Shown here: positions 16,401 to 30,362 of the stretch, in pieces
How positions within the stretch are numbered: the first letter of the stretch is position 1
Layout: the number at the start of each line of letters is the position of its first letter
Assembly: GCA_002245135.1 (NCBI GenBank)
Contig: NGBS01000009.1
Location: 116,288-180,287, forward strand
Direction: 5' to 3'
Origin: Proteromonas lacertae
Taxonomy: Eukaryota > Sar > Bigyra > Opalinata > Proteromonadidae
Length of the DNA: 64,000 bases
The notes under the pieces: generated by a model
The model's input: the letters and a program-made list of their open reading frames with translations, nothing else
Databases searched by the model: none
Told to the model about the DNA's origin: nothing
Made by a program: the position numbers and the translations under genes

Positions 16401-19400
16401 TCTTCACTATCTCTTATTACTGTTATATTTGGATCTATTCTTTCAATTATTGGATTTCTATAATAAATATAACGAATATATTTTTGGGTAAAATCTACTC
16501 CATTATTTGAAACTGTTAAATGAACTACTTTTGTATCTTCCTCTGTAATTTCTTCTTCTATTGATGGTGAATAACATTGTATTTCTGTAGAAGAAAGATA
16601 CTCTGCTGAAATGATATATTTATTATCAAATTTACAGGATAAATCTTTATTATTAACAAAATTCTTTCCATATATTTTCACCAATGAATTACCACTAAAT
16701 GGACCAGAATATATATTATAAATATCTAATTCAATATTAGTTATATATTCAAATAATATTTCACTATTTGTTATAAAATCAACTCCATTCATTGATATAT
16801 AAACTTCACTACTTTGTATTGAATTAACTGATGGAGATTGACATTGTAAGGTATTACTTGATATATACTTTGCTACTGAAACAATATCATTTATTCTACA
16901 ATAATATATCATCTCATTTCTTAAATAGGATGTAACTGTTACATTTATTAATGTATTTCCACTGATTGGACCGAATTTTGGTGTTATTTCATATATCTGT
17001 AACTCGGGTAATGATGATATTTCCATTATTTCATTATTCTCTAAAATATCAATAAAACTAATGTTATTTGGTGAATATTCAAGTAAATATCTTCCTTCAG
17101 GTATATAATCATTAATTACACATTGAATGTAAGTTGAATTGATATAATTCACTTTGGTATATACTCTACCATCTATTCTACAACTTGATACATTTGTCAT
17201 AATAAAGTCTTTTCCTATTAATGAAATAGTTGAACCAACTTCTTTAATGATATTTGGATATACATATGTGACTGTTGGTTCAATATAATAATAAAATGAT
17301 AAACTATCGGTTGTATATCGATTGTTATTATAATATATAGTGAAATATAATATTACATTTTCATTGGTTGATTCTACAGTTGGTGTTTCACAACTTATCT
17401 CTGTATTGGAAATGTATTTACCATTTGTACTAATTGTATTATTATTATTATTATTATCTCTATAAAATACACAATTGATATTATCAGAATAATAGAAATT
17501 CAATCCATAGACTTTAATATTCTCATTTTTATTCATTGATAATAGATTTGGAATAACATAACTCAATTTCATTGCATTTATATAATTAATAGTGGATAAT
17601 GTATATTCATTCTTATCTTGTTTATTATTTGATACTCTCAACACTACAAATCCAACTTCATGTTCTGGTGTTATACACTGTATTTCTGTATTACTAATGT
17701 ATTTGGCTTGAGTATATATTTCATCAAAATAACATGATAATAATGTATTATTGATAAATCCTCTTCCATTTATTGTTATTATATTTCCTCCATAAATTGA
17801 TGATTCCATTGGATTTACACTGTTTATATTAATATTAGAATAATATGTATATTCAAATGAGTATTGTTCATATATGTAATTATTAGATCTCAATACAATT
17901 CTTATTTTATCAACACCTAAGCTTGGTGGAGTTTGACATTTCAATAATATATTTGAATAATAAACAGCTTCAGTTTGAATATCTGTATGACTAAATACAC
18001 AATAATATTTAGATGTTGTTGTGAAGTAATTTCCATTTATTTCTATTGTTGTATTACCATCTTCCACTCCTAATAATGGTTCTATTGAATAAACTATTGG
18101 TTGATCTTTTTCTTCAAAAATATATTCGTTACTAATAATTGGCTTGATGTATTCAAGCTTTATATTGGATATTCCAGTCATATTGTTATAATATACATTC
18201 ACATCCACAATACCAATAGCATGAGGTGGTAATAAACATGATATAAATGTAGAATTATGATATTCAGTAGATATTAATAATGAATTATCTAATACACAAT
18301 AGAAACTAGTTGAATTAAGGAAATGTAAACCATAAACATTCATCTTGGAATAACCATGGATTGATGCCTTATTTGTATTTTCATTATCTATTTCTATACC
18401 TGTTACATAAGGTGTTGCTAATGATTTATAAGTGATTGTATTAGTGAAATAATTGTATATGTTTAATGATAATTCATAAATATTTTCAACTATATTTTGA
18501 GGAGTAATACAGACTATATCATATTTACCAATTATTTCACATTTTGATACATATTCTATATTACTACCAATATGACAGTATATATCTTTATATTGATTGG
18601 TTACTGTATTTAATGTGATTTGTAGTGAATTATTTCTCAAATCAAATCCATCAGCTGATGCTGGAATTATCGACATAATTGTTGGAATTTCTATTAAATG
18701 ATAATAATCATTAGATTTTATATAATTGTAATTATTATTGGAAATATAAATTGCATTTGAATCTAACTTACTACTGGATATTAAACAGTATATCATTGTA
18801 TCATTAATATATATTGTCTTATACTCTTTATTACTATAACTACAAGTTGTTTTATCATTGAAATTATATCCTCTAATTGTCACATAATTCTCTTCATTTA
18901 TTACTCCATAGATTGGTTCAATATTCTCTATTAAAGGTGATTTGTAGTATGTATAAACTAGCACATTACTAAAATCAATTCCATTATTCGATACAGTGAC
19001 ATTCACTTCATTTATTGTACTGTACTTCTGCCTTGGTATATAACATAATAAAGTATATTCATTAATATACACACTTGGCTGCATTTCTGTATTAATATAA
19101 CAATGTAATAAACCAGTATCTACATATCCTTTTCCATGTATTATTATATAATTACTATCTCCTTCACTTGGTCCTGTAGATGGGTATAATTCATTAATTT
19201 CAAATCGATCATAGATTAAGAATGGCTCATTAATTGTTATATAATTTTGACCATCATCATATGATATAGAGATTGTTATTTGTTTTGTAAACACTTTTAT
19301 TGATGGAGTTATACAGACTATTTCACCTGATAGTTTATGATAACCTTTATCTACTTCATTTACACCATTTTCTTCATCTGTGAATTTGCATAATATATTG

Positions 19401-22400
19401 TTACGGTTTAAGAATAATTCACTATTCTCATTCTTTTCATCACTGTATATTGTCACATATGTTCCTCCTAACATTGATCCTGTATTAGGTGATAAGTGTA
19501 ATAAGAATGATAATGGTATGTAATTATATAATAATGAATTAGTGTTAAAATCTTCATTATTTAAGGAAACTGTTACTTTTACTGTTTTTTGTGTAATATT
19601 ATTATTATCTTCATTTAATTTTGGTGTTTTACAGTTAATTATATTTTCACTGTTTATTACCTTACAACTAACGACATTATTATTATCACCAAATTTAGTA
19701 TAAACTATACCAACTGTATTGCTTATTTCACCTGAATATGTAATATTCACTTCAGTATTTCCATTGATATTTCCACTTAACGGATATATTTCCAATAACT
19801 GAATATTATTATAATAATTATAATATTGTGTGTAAGGATATTGTGTTTTACCAATAAAGAATTTCATTGTAATATTATTATTTGAGGATTTTAATGTTGG
19901 TGATAAACAATATTGATAACTTGAATTTATATAAATAACATTCACATATATTGTATTATCAAACTCACAATAACTGTTGGTTAAATTCATAAAGTTTCTA
20001 CCTTTCAATAATATCTTTGTATTACCAGTAATTGGACCTGATGTTGGTATTATTTTGTATAAAATTGGACGAGAAATAATATCATATTTCAACTCATTAG
20101 ATGATGATGTATCATAATCTATTCCATTATATGTGATATATAAATTGTAATTATTTGGTTCTAAAAACAATGGAACTTTACATATTAATTCATTGATTGT
20201 ATAATAAAATCCATCTGATATTGTTACTTCATCTTTATTATTACTGTTTTCAAATTTACATTTGATTATTGCAAATTGTGGAATTATATTGACAGTTTTA
20301 ATATATATATTCGTCTGATCTCCTTCTATTCCAAATGTGGGTGAAATACTATCAATCTTTGGTATTTCATAATAATAAAATGGTTGATTCAAATATATAT
20401 AATTTTGACCATTTAATGAATAAGATACAACTACACTATTGGTTATATCACTTGATGGTGAATTACATTTGATATTATTAGTTTTATCAACTCTATAACC
20501 ATTTACTTCTATTTCATTAAATTTACATTTTAAATTATAATTATAATAATCATATAATTGTATATTCTGACTTATAGTGACCTCAGTATTTCCTGTTATT
20601 GGACCAAGTATTGGATTATAATATATGTTATTATCAATAACTGAAGTAGTTGTAACATTGTGATAATAATAGAATTGTGCAGTAGATAATCCTGACTGTT
20701 TACCAGTATTGGTTACATATATAAATACATTTGAATACTTTGAATTACTGGTAATTGGAGGTGTATAACATTGTACATGTGTATTATTAATATATGTTGC
20801 TGGCATTATTTGTTGGTTTATATAACATGATAATGTGGTTGATTCTATGAAATTAATTCCTTCTACTGTTATTAAAGTACCTCCTGAATCTGGACCAACA
20901 TTGGGATAGGATGAAATTACATTGATTCTGTTATGATATTTGAAATATATCTTATTAATTGGATTTGAATTATAATCTCTTTGATTATTACTGACTGTTA
21001 CTTCTACTGTATCTGTTTCTAACCCTTCTTGTTCATCAACCAATAATAATTCAGGAGAAATACACTGTATTAATGTTGTATTGATATATTCAGCTTTGGT
21101 TATTTTATCACCAAATTTGCATGTTAATAATTCAGTATTGATGAAGTTATTACCGTATATTAATACTTCAGTATTCTCATTCTTTGGACCTACAGTTGGA
21201 GTAATATAATCAATCACAGCATCATCATAATAAGTAAATGTTAAAGTGTTTAGTGATTTATCATTTGGATTGTTTAATATGGATAATAATATCATATCAT
21301 TTGTATAGTTATTATTATTATTATTTGGTGGAGTAATACATTGTACAGCTATGTCACTAATAAATATTGCACTTGTAGTTGATAGTCTTTCATTATCATT
21401 ATTGCTATTTAAATAAACACATGATAAATCACTAGAATCAATAAATCCACTTCCACTAATTGTAACTACTGTTCCACCAACATTTGGACCTATCATTGGC
21501 TTCATTGAATATAAGAACAATTGTGGTATAAAAGTAAAGTATAAATCACTTATTGGTATATAATTACTACCACTATTACTCAATGATATTGAATATCTAC
21601 CTGGTAAATGACTTGTAGTGTTAAATGATAAACATGTTTGATTGTAGATTGTACATTTAGCAATCATATTTTCACCTATTCTTATATAACTACTGTAAGT
21701 TTCATCAGTGATAAAACCTGTACCATATACATAGACTATTGTTCCACCAGATACTGGACCTTCCTGTGGTATTAATTTTGTTAAAGTTGGTTGTGGTTGA
21801 TAATATAATTGAACTGTATCATTACTTATAAAATCTATGAGATTTGTTGTTATTTCTACTGTAATATTACCTGGTTTTGATTCTGGAGATAAACATTCGA
21901 TTGTTTGTGAATTGATATATTCTGCTTTTATTAATTTGTTATTGATTCTACAGTATAAGTAATTATTTCTAAAGAAACCTAATCCATGAATGGTTATTGG
22001 AACATTTCCAAATTCTGAAACAGTTTTTGGATTTATTGAATAGATTTGTAATGGGATTGTGAATATTACTGCTAGTTGATTGGTCAATTCTTCAGCTTCA
22101 CCATATAATACTGTTAAATTACTAATCAATACTGATTGGTTAGATTCTAATACCAATACAGGTGTATTACATTGTATTAATTCCGTATTTATAAAAACAC
22201 CATCAGTTACAAATTCTCTATTTCTACCATACATACATTTATAAACTGTATTTTCATAGAAATTAAATCCTCTTATTTTAACTACACTAGATCCATCTGT
22301 ATGTATAATATTTGGATTTGTTGATATTAATCTTGGTGCTATTTTATATGTAAATGTCATTTTAGTATCCATATAATCATATGAATTATAAGATATATAA

Positions 22401-25400
22401 ATCTCAACAGTTTCATTGATTGGATTTGGTGGGACTATACATTCTATTCTGTTATTAACTACATCATATTTCCCAATTGTAACTTTATCATTAAATCTAC
22501 AAGTTAATTCTTCACTTACATTTATATAATTTCCATAAATATAAATTGGATATAATCCATAAATTGATCCTTCTGTTGGTTTTATTTCTAAGAAATGTGG
22601 AATAATATAAAAACTAAACTCCAATTCATTGCTATATGAATTAATATCATCAAAATTCAAACTAACTTGAAGTGATACATTATTCATTGGATCATAAGAC
22701 GGTGTATTACACTGTATTGTATTTGTATTAATAAAATGACCAAAAACGAATCTATTTTTATTAAATATACATCCAATTGATTGATCTTCAATGAAATTAC
22801 TATTATTATCACTATGAATTGTAATCACTGTATTTCCTTCAGTATTTGCACTATTTGGATAAACTGTTGTAATATTAAATGGTTTATAATAATGATATTG
22901 ATAAGATTGAACTAATGTATAATTACCTGTGACTAATTCAAACAAAACTGTCTTTATATTTCCATCATCATTATTATTATCTTCATTTTCTTCAATAATT
23001 AAGTCTTCATAAGATGGTGTATTACATGTTATTTCTCTTTCAGATATATATTCTGTTTCAATTACAACATTTCCATTAAATCTACACTTTATAGTATTAT
23101 CTAAAAAGTAATTACCTCTAATTGTTAACTTCGTATTACCATTATAAGCACCATATACTGGAGTATAATTATAGAATGTAAAGTATGGTATATATTCATA
23201 GATCATTCCTTCACCAGTATAATAATCATACATATTATTACTGACACTTACATTCACTGTTTTAACTTCATTTACATTGGGAACTCTACATTGAATAGTT
23301 GTGTCATTTATATAGTTCAATATTGGAACAATAATATCATCAAATTTACATCTAAAGTTGGAAGTATTATAAAAGCCAATTCCTGTTATTGTCACTATTG
23401 TATCACCTAATATTGTGCCATATTTAGGATACATTGCTGTTGGTTGAATATGAATTAATCTTTCATATATTAAACTATTCTCACTGTAATCTTGTTGATT
23501 ATTGGATACTGATACTGTTATAATACTGGGTGGTCCTTGGTTTACTTTACATTGTATTAAACTATTCGTTATGAAATAAGCTTGAACAGGCTTGTCCATA
23601 TCAAACCTACAGACTAAATAAGGTGAATTAACGAAAGTTTGAACCTGAAATATAAATCATATTATCACCTGTTTCATCACCATAATTTGGTAATAATGTA
23701 TGAATAACTACTGGATTGTAATAAGTGAATAATAATTGATTATCTGTTGGATATAAATTACCATCTACATATAATAACAACAATGCAATTCGTGGATAAT
23801 CAACTGGTGGTGAAATACACTGTATTTCAGTATTGGATATGTATTGTCCTTCAACTGTTGTATTATCAAATTTACATACATAACTGGAAGTTTCTAACAA
23901 AATTTTCACCATTTATTGATACTAAAGTATCACCACTAACAATACCTAATGATGGAGTAGCTGTAACAAATTTGAACAAATTGATATAAGAATACTCGAT
24001 TCCTGTTTGACTATAATCTTGTCCATTAATAGTAACATCAACAACCACTTTTCCAATAGAATGGGATGGTGAATAACACATAATCACTGAAGCATTAATA
24101 AACACGGCATTTACAATAATATTATCAAAACTACATCTTAATGTATCAGTTGATATAAACTTATAGCCAGTTACATAAACTGGAGTTCCACCAATCATTG
24201 GTCCTTCAACTGGGAATATCTCATACAATGATAAATAGTTATAATATTGATAGATTAAACCTGATTTAAACTGTTGACCATTGTTTGAAACACCTACTGT
24301 AACATATGATGGATATAATGATGGTGTATAACATTCTATTATATTTGAAGATATATAATTTCCTTTGACTATTACAGTGTTGTTGAATATACAGGATAAT
24401 TCATTAGAATCTATAAAGTTATTACCATATATTGTTATTTTAGTATTTCCTTCAGATGTACCTATTTTGGGGTATAATGATTCTAATTCTATTATATTCA
24501 CATATAAAAATTCAATTCCAAAATTATCATAGTTATAATCATTATTGGATATATAAATACCAACTTTCCCTTGTTGTCTATGTTCTGGGGTGATAATTTC
24601 AATTTCTGTTGATGATAATATAGTAAATATCACATATTCATCATTCATTTTTATCTTCACTTCATTTTCATCAAAATATTGACCAGTAATAATCACTTTT
24701 GTACCTCCAGTAACTGGACCATTCATTGGACTTATAGCGAATAAATGTGGTAGATTTACATTCATATATTCTACTGTATTGGTATATTGGAAATGATTAT
24801 AGGTAAGTGATGGTTCTGATAGATAATAAGGTGTAAATGATGGTGTTACACATTGAACTAATGTTGAATTCATAATAGTTGCTGGGATTGTATATGGTTT
24901 AAAATAACAATATATTTGTTTATTCATATCATCATCATCATCAATATTATCAACTGTAAATGATATTAATACACCTCCTGTATAACTACCTTTATTAGGA
25001 TATATTGATTGAATGATTGGATATTTGATGAATTCTATTGTATATTTATAACTCTTATCATTTTGGTTAATTATTCCATTATTTGAGACTATTAGAGTTA
25101 TATTCATTGGCTCGTTTATTATTGGTGTTTGACAGTGTATTAATCTACTATTGATATAAACAGCTTTTGTTTGTTCAGTTATTTCATTGTAAATAAAGAA
25201 ACATGTTAAGTCATTTGAATTAACAAAATTATCACCAGAAATTGTAATATTTAATACTTTTCCAATTTCTCCAATAGATGGAATAACACTATAAATAATC
25301 TCACTTTCTGTGAATGTAAAGTAATTATTATAATTAGTAAACTCATAACCACCATTTATACTAACTTCAACAGCATATCTTTTAACTTCAAATTCTTCAA

Positions 25401-28400
25401 ATTCTACATCTTCAATAGATGGAGTAACAAATTCTATTTCATAGTCAGATATTAACTTTCCTTCTACATCTATTGGATTATTCAATCTGTCAATTCTAAC
25501 AATAGGAATATCATTCTTATAGTTATTAATAGAATAACTGTCTTTACTACTACTATCAAATCCACTTCCATATATTCTCACTATTGTTCCTCCAGTGATT
25601 GGTCCTTGTGTTGGTTCTATATAAGATACTATTGGATCATTAATATAGTGATATATTAAGCAATTAACTGATGATTCTGGATGTGCAAAAGTATCTTGTA
25701 ATGTATATCCAATACATATATAAACACTATCTTTATAACCTAAATATGGAGAAACACAAGATATGTATGTTTCATTTATATAAGTTCCAATAATTACACT
25801 ATTATTGAAGTAACAATAGATTGTTGTATTGATAAAGTTATTTCCTTCTATTTTTACATTACTATTTCCTAATATCGAGCCTTTATCAAACCTTAATGCA
25901 ATTAATGTAGGATAATCATAATAATTGATTTTCAACTCATTTGAATATTCTATTCCATTGTTTGACATTGAAAATGCATAAGTACCTATATCTAAAATTG
26001 GTAATTCACATTGCATCATATTCTTACCTATATAAGTAGCTGGAATAATGATATTATCATCAATCTTACATCTAACATCAGAATTTCGTATAAAATTATA
26101 ACCATAAATTACAGCAGTAACAGCATTTGTTTGTTTATAATAAATATAAGATGGTTCTATATTCAATACTTCAGGTAGTAAGTAATATAAAAATGAAAAT
26201 GGTTTACTAAACTGTTGATTATTATATGATATTGATACTTCTATCACTTTGTTATTATTATTATCATTATTTTCAATCTCATTATAGTTTGGAATAATAC
26301 AAATTACTGTTTTATTATCAACATATTTTAATGGAACAACAATAGTATCAAATCTACATACGCTTCCTTCAATATTCATGAAATATTCACCTGTGATTTT
26401 CATTGGATAATTACCATTTATATTATATAACTTTGGATAATAGGATGTAATTATTATATTATCATAATAATAGAATTGGAATGGTGTTTTCAGTATTTGT
26501 TGGTAAAAATGTAATTCTATTCTTACATATCCTGCTTTATGTGATGGTGTAGTACACTGTATTATTGTACTATTGATTCTATTGGCTATTGAATCATAAT
26601 TATCATCAAACACACATTTATAATTGTCTTTATTATCTTCAAAATCTTCACCACTTATTGTTACTACTGTATTACCTTCTGAAGGTCCAACTAATGGAGA
26701 AATTTCATTGATTTTTGGTTTTACAATATAACTAATTATTAATTCAGATTCACTCTTTATTGTATTGTCTATTAATATACTAATAGGGCAATTTATTGGT
26801 CTTTCAAACCTTGGAGTTTGACATGTTAATTTATTATCACTTATATATATAGCTGGGTAGATTAACGATTGATCATTGTTATAAATGCATTGATATTCAT
26901 ATTCTCTATCAAAATTCATTCCATTTATTATCACATTTATATCTTTATAATCATCATCATTTTTCATTATTATTATTTTGTTTGGATTTACTGAATTTAA
27001 TACTGGACTTGAGATGATTGTAAGGATAAATGGATCTGTAAATTGTTGCAGATTATTGGATATTTCTAATGTAATATCACCTACTTCAGTATATTTTGGA
27101 ACTTCACACTGTATTTGTCGAGATGAAATGTATTTTGCATGAATTATTATTGTTTTATTAAATCTACAAGATAATGAAGGGACATTTAAGAATTTATATC
27201 CATTTACTGTTATAGTTGTCTTTCTTCGAGTATCTTCATTATTTTCATCTTCACCATTCACTATTGAATGTTTTGGTGAAATTGAATTGATAAACAATGG
27301 AATGTCATATGTGAAATTGAAATAACTTGGACTAAAGTCATATTTATTACCTGATAAAGTAACTTTTACTGTATATCTTTCATCACTATCTCTTATTTCA
27401 TGTATTGGTGGTGTAATACACTTTATCATTGTATTATTAATGTATTCAGCTTGTACTATTTTTTCACCAATCTTACAATATATTGGTTCTGAGAATTGTT
27501 GTCCTCCAATAGTCAATTCTGTATTACCAGTGATTGGTCCATTCGGTGGAGATAAATACAATATGACTGGGGTATGATATAATGTAACAACTAATGGATC
27601 GGTAAATGTAATTCCATTCACAGATACTTTAACATTTATCTTATCAATAAATGAGAATTTAAGTGAAATACAATCAATTCTGTCTTCAGAATAATATTTA
27701 GCTTTTGTAGAACCAACTAATTCATTATTATTATTATTATTATAGAAGTAACAACTATATCTTGATGAATATGGAAAATATCCTTTAATCATCAACACTG
27801 AACTACCATTAATTGGAATAGAATCAGGTATAACTGATTCAACATTATAATTCTTAATTGAATAAATACCAAAATGATTTGAAACAAAATGATTGGTTGA
27901 ATTCAAATACACATCAATCATTTGTACATTTTCAACACCATCAAAATCACATAATACTTTATTATGGTCAATAATCTCAATATTATCAGATGCAATACCA
28001 TTTATAACACATTGTAATGGTAATTTGAAGTTATTTCCATTGATTATTAACTTATAACTTTCATTAATCACTACATAATATGGTTCAATATTATCAATAT
28101 ATGGAATCATTCCCACTCTTTGGCTGAATAACATTTCATGAGTAAAATTGAAAGTATCAATTAATGATTCATTCTTTACATAATCTGTAATTTCTAAACT
28201 AAGAATTTCGTCTTGAATATAACTACCATTTGAACTTATTTTCAGGTTTTTGAATGCTTTGTTCAAGTTATCAATTCCTGTTATAAACTTCATTCTTGTA
28301 TCTTCTACTCCATCTCCTATTAATTCAGGACAACCAAAGTTTAAACATTCATAATAATCTAAAGTAACTGTTGAATTGATTTTACCTATAATTCCATAAG

Positions 28401-30292
28401 TTATATTATATAAATCACTTGATAAATCACTATCAATATCTTCAAATACATATCCAGTCATATTATAGTTAAATAAATCTTGATACTTCATATATACACT
28501 TATTCCTCCATTTAGTACATGTATTTGTAATCTACAAGTTGTAGTTGTTATTACATTATCTACTTCTAACTTATAATCCACTGTTGTGCTATATATTTCA
28601 TCACTTCTATCATCAATCAGACTAATAAGTGTGTTTGGCTTATAAATAAGTGATTTTCCTAATGGTATATTTCTTATTGGATATTCTGTAACTTTGGTAT
28701 TATTTAAATAATATAATTCACCTTTACTTGGTGGATTTTCAATGTAAACGGTTAAATTCGTTCTTCTGAATGGATCAGTACCGTTAAACTCCAATACAAC
28801 TTCATCATTTCTGGATATATAATATTTATCACCAATTGGTGCAGTACTTTTAACCCATTGAGGTCTCATTAAATCTCCTTTATTAGGTGGATAAAAATGT
28901 GCAATTTGTCCACTAACTATACCAGTTACTGCATCATATGTATCAATATCATAACCTTCATCAAATGAGTAATAAGCAATAATTCCTTCAGTATAAATTG
29001 ATATTCTATTCATTATTAAATCTGCGATTTCTTCATTATTTAATTTTCTATTGAATATGATTAATTGATCTAATTCTCCTTGAAATGGGAATATTCCACC
29101 TCCACTGCTACTGCTGCTACTAGCAATATCATAAGATGAACCAATAGTAATGGGTGTATTTGAATTATAGTATATTAATGGAACATTCCACTCATATTTC
29201 TCAGATAATAATCCATTTATATATAACTCAATAGTATGAGAATCATAACTCACTATTATATGACTCCAAATATTGGCTTGAAGCTTGCTATCACGTGGTT
29301 CCCATTCTATAATTTGTCCATCTGATGATTGTAAATGGATGTGAAATTGAAAATCATTATTACTTAAATAAGATCTATATTATAATAAATAAATATATAT
29401 AGATATAGATATAGATATACATTGATATTTTATATTCACAGTTATTTGAATCAATTCCTTTCTCGATAATTGTACCATCATTAGAGGATATTGCTGGCTT
29501 TATCCAAAACGAGATTGTTATATCATTATATTCGCTTAATTTGGTTATTTCATTGATTCTTAGAAATCCTATTGAATCAATACCTCCGAAGTATAATGCA
29601 TATCCTGCTGTACCTGGTACAGGATCCTGACGATGATTGGTGGTGGTTCTGATGTAATTCAAGTCATCAACTGTCAATGCTGTGGGATATACAAAAAAAC
29701 TGTCAATTACACCTATGAAACCTGGTGATATGTATATTTCTGATCCTACTACCATTGGCTCTATACCCCATGCAATGTCTGTGTCTTTTTCTACATATTT
29801 TCCATCCACAAAAAGTAATGTATGACCTATATTGAGTTATAAACGAATATAATATATTAATATTAATTATATACCTCTGCTATACACTACTGAAACAAAA
29901 GACCACTCACTTACTCTCACACCTTGTATATTCACCGAATCAGCGTACCATTTGGAGTCCTTAATACATAGTGTTTGATATTTGTCAATACTAAAAACAC
30001 AATATCCTCTATCTTCTTTTTGTGCTGATTTACCAGTTACTCTCATATCAGCCAACACCCATGCTCCAATACTAATCTGTTCGAGATTTGGTACTATGCC
30101 AATAGCTTGAGAACTACCATTAAATTTGTAAGCCACCAATGAAGGTATTCTACCACCTGTAGTTTCACTCATCCCATCTAAAGATGGACTTATATTAGTA
30201 TAGGCATATGAAGTTAATAGTATTAATAAAAATAATATTAGGCCCTTCATCTCTCTGCAATTTTTGATACGTTGCCTCGAGCCAAACTTCAT
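1481..30292 (-). CDS. Giant multi-TIG, GCC2/GCC3-type, multi-pass membrane protein (about 9,571 aa)
   Basis: One gene of three exons (30292-29875, 29826-29421, 29374-1481) with introns of 48 and 46 nt. The last exon is 27.9 kb. Two single-base frame breaks (near 23635 and 23892) must be corrected; the total is then exactly 9,572 codons. Order: signal peptide (inner Met at 30250 gives MKGLILFLLILLTSYAYT, a better n-region than Met at 30292); two LamG/ConA-lectin-like domains to about residue 450; a mixed region with a degenerate repeat; about 64 IPT/TIG repeats (residues ~700-6850); a Cys-rich CPxGxYC region (~6850-8030); a juxtamembrane ectodomain; about 11 hydrophobic helices (~8460-8980); and a charged coiled-coil tail of about 580 residues containing two CxxC pairs (ICSVC, CKYC). 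The architecture suggests a surface adhesin or receptor. It is not fibrocystin, since no G8 or PbH1 region is seen. The ligand is unknown. Confidence 0.9.
3240..4830 (-). other. Multi-pass membrane region of the giant gene
   Basis: About 11 hydrophobic segments can be read. The first is near 4810-4735 (YLFFVGMIFLGLIVIGFIFW) and the last near 3330-3250 (FFPLLFFMFLFVTISKYFL). Charged loops separate them, including acidic and Arg/Lys-rich stretches. With an extracellular N-terminus and an odd number of passes, the C-terminal coiled-coil tail would be cytoplasmic. I do not recognise a channel, TRP or GPCR signature. The exact number of helices is an estimate, because two long hydrophobic blocks near 4130-3960 may each hold one or two passes. 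Confidence 0.7.
6100..9650 (-). other. Cys-rich GCC2/GCC3 (ephrin-receptor-like) region of the giant gene
   Basis: This segment follows the last TIG unit. It has many CPxGxYCP and CPPGTYxxxxxQxxCxxCPxG motifs, for example CPEGYYCPNNELSEILICP and CPIGYHCPEYGL, typical of GCC2/GCC3 ephrin-receptor-like repeats. Two or more non-Cys insertions interrupt it, around 9300-8990 and 7900-7600. The latter contains a Tyr/Gly-rich stretch like those between such repeats in large protist surface proteins. The region is presumed extracellular because a signal peptide precedes it and the first membrane helix lies further downstream, near base 4800. Confidence 0.75.
9650..28130 (-). repeat. Array of about 64 IPT/TIG domain repeats inside the giant gene
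   Basis: The repeat unit is about 85-95 residues. Its signature is: hydrophobic-x-I-x-P, then G(P/S)xxGxT, then I-x-G-x-N-F, then L-x-C-x-F, then a tyrosine-isoleucine-N-x-T core (YINxTxIQC), and a closing SNNxxDY segment. I counted about 64 by the P..G..G..NF..L.C.F pattern. Some are degenerate: those at about 20635-20560 and 16960-16890 lack G-x-NF, and the one at about 11880-11750 lacks the proline-glycine start. The conserved Cys of L-x-C-x-F pairs with the Cys of the IQC segment in most units. Units diverge strongly at both DNA and protein level, so the array looks old rather than recently amplified. Confidence 0.88.
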
Positions 30293-30362
30293 TTAATCAT
30301 TTTTTTGTACCATTAGAGATATTCCATAGTTTTAATTTATTTCACAACCGCATATTACAAAT
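30293..30362. promoter_or_regulatory. 70-bp divergent intergenic region, probable shared promoter
   Basis: The giant membrane-protein gene (first Met at 30292, minus) and the pseudokinase-LRR gene (first Met at 30363, plus) start only 70 bp apart. The interval is AT-rich with a poly-T run at 30299-30305. I see no recognisable TATA box or shared motif. If translation of the giant protein starts at the inner Met (30250), the gap is 112 bp. A bidirectional promoter is inferred from spacing alone. Confidence 0.5.
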
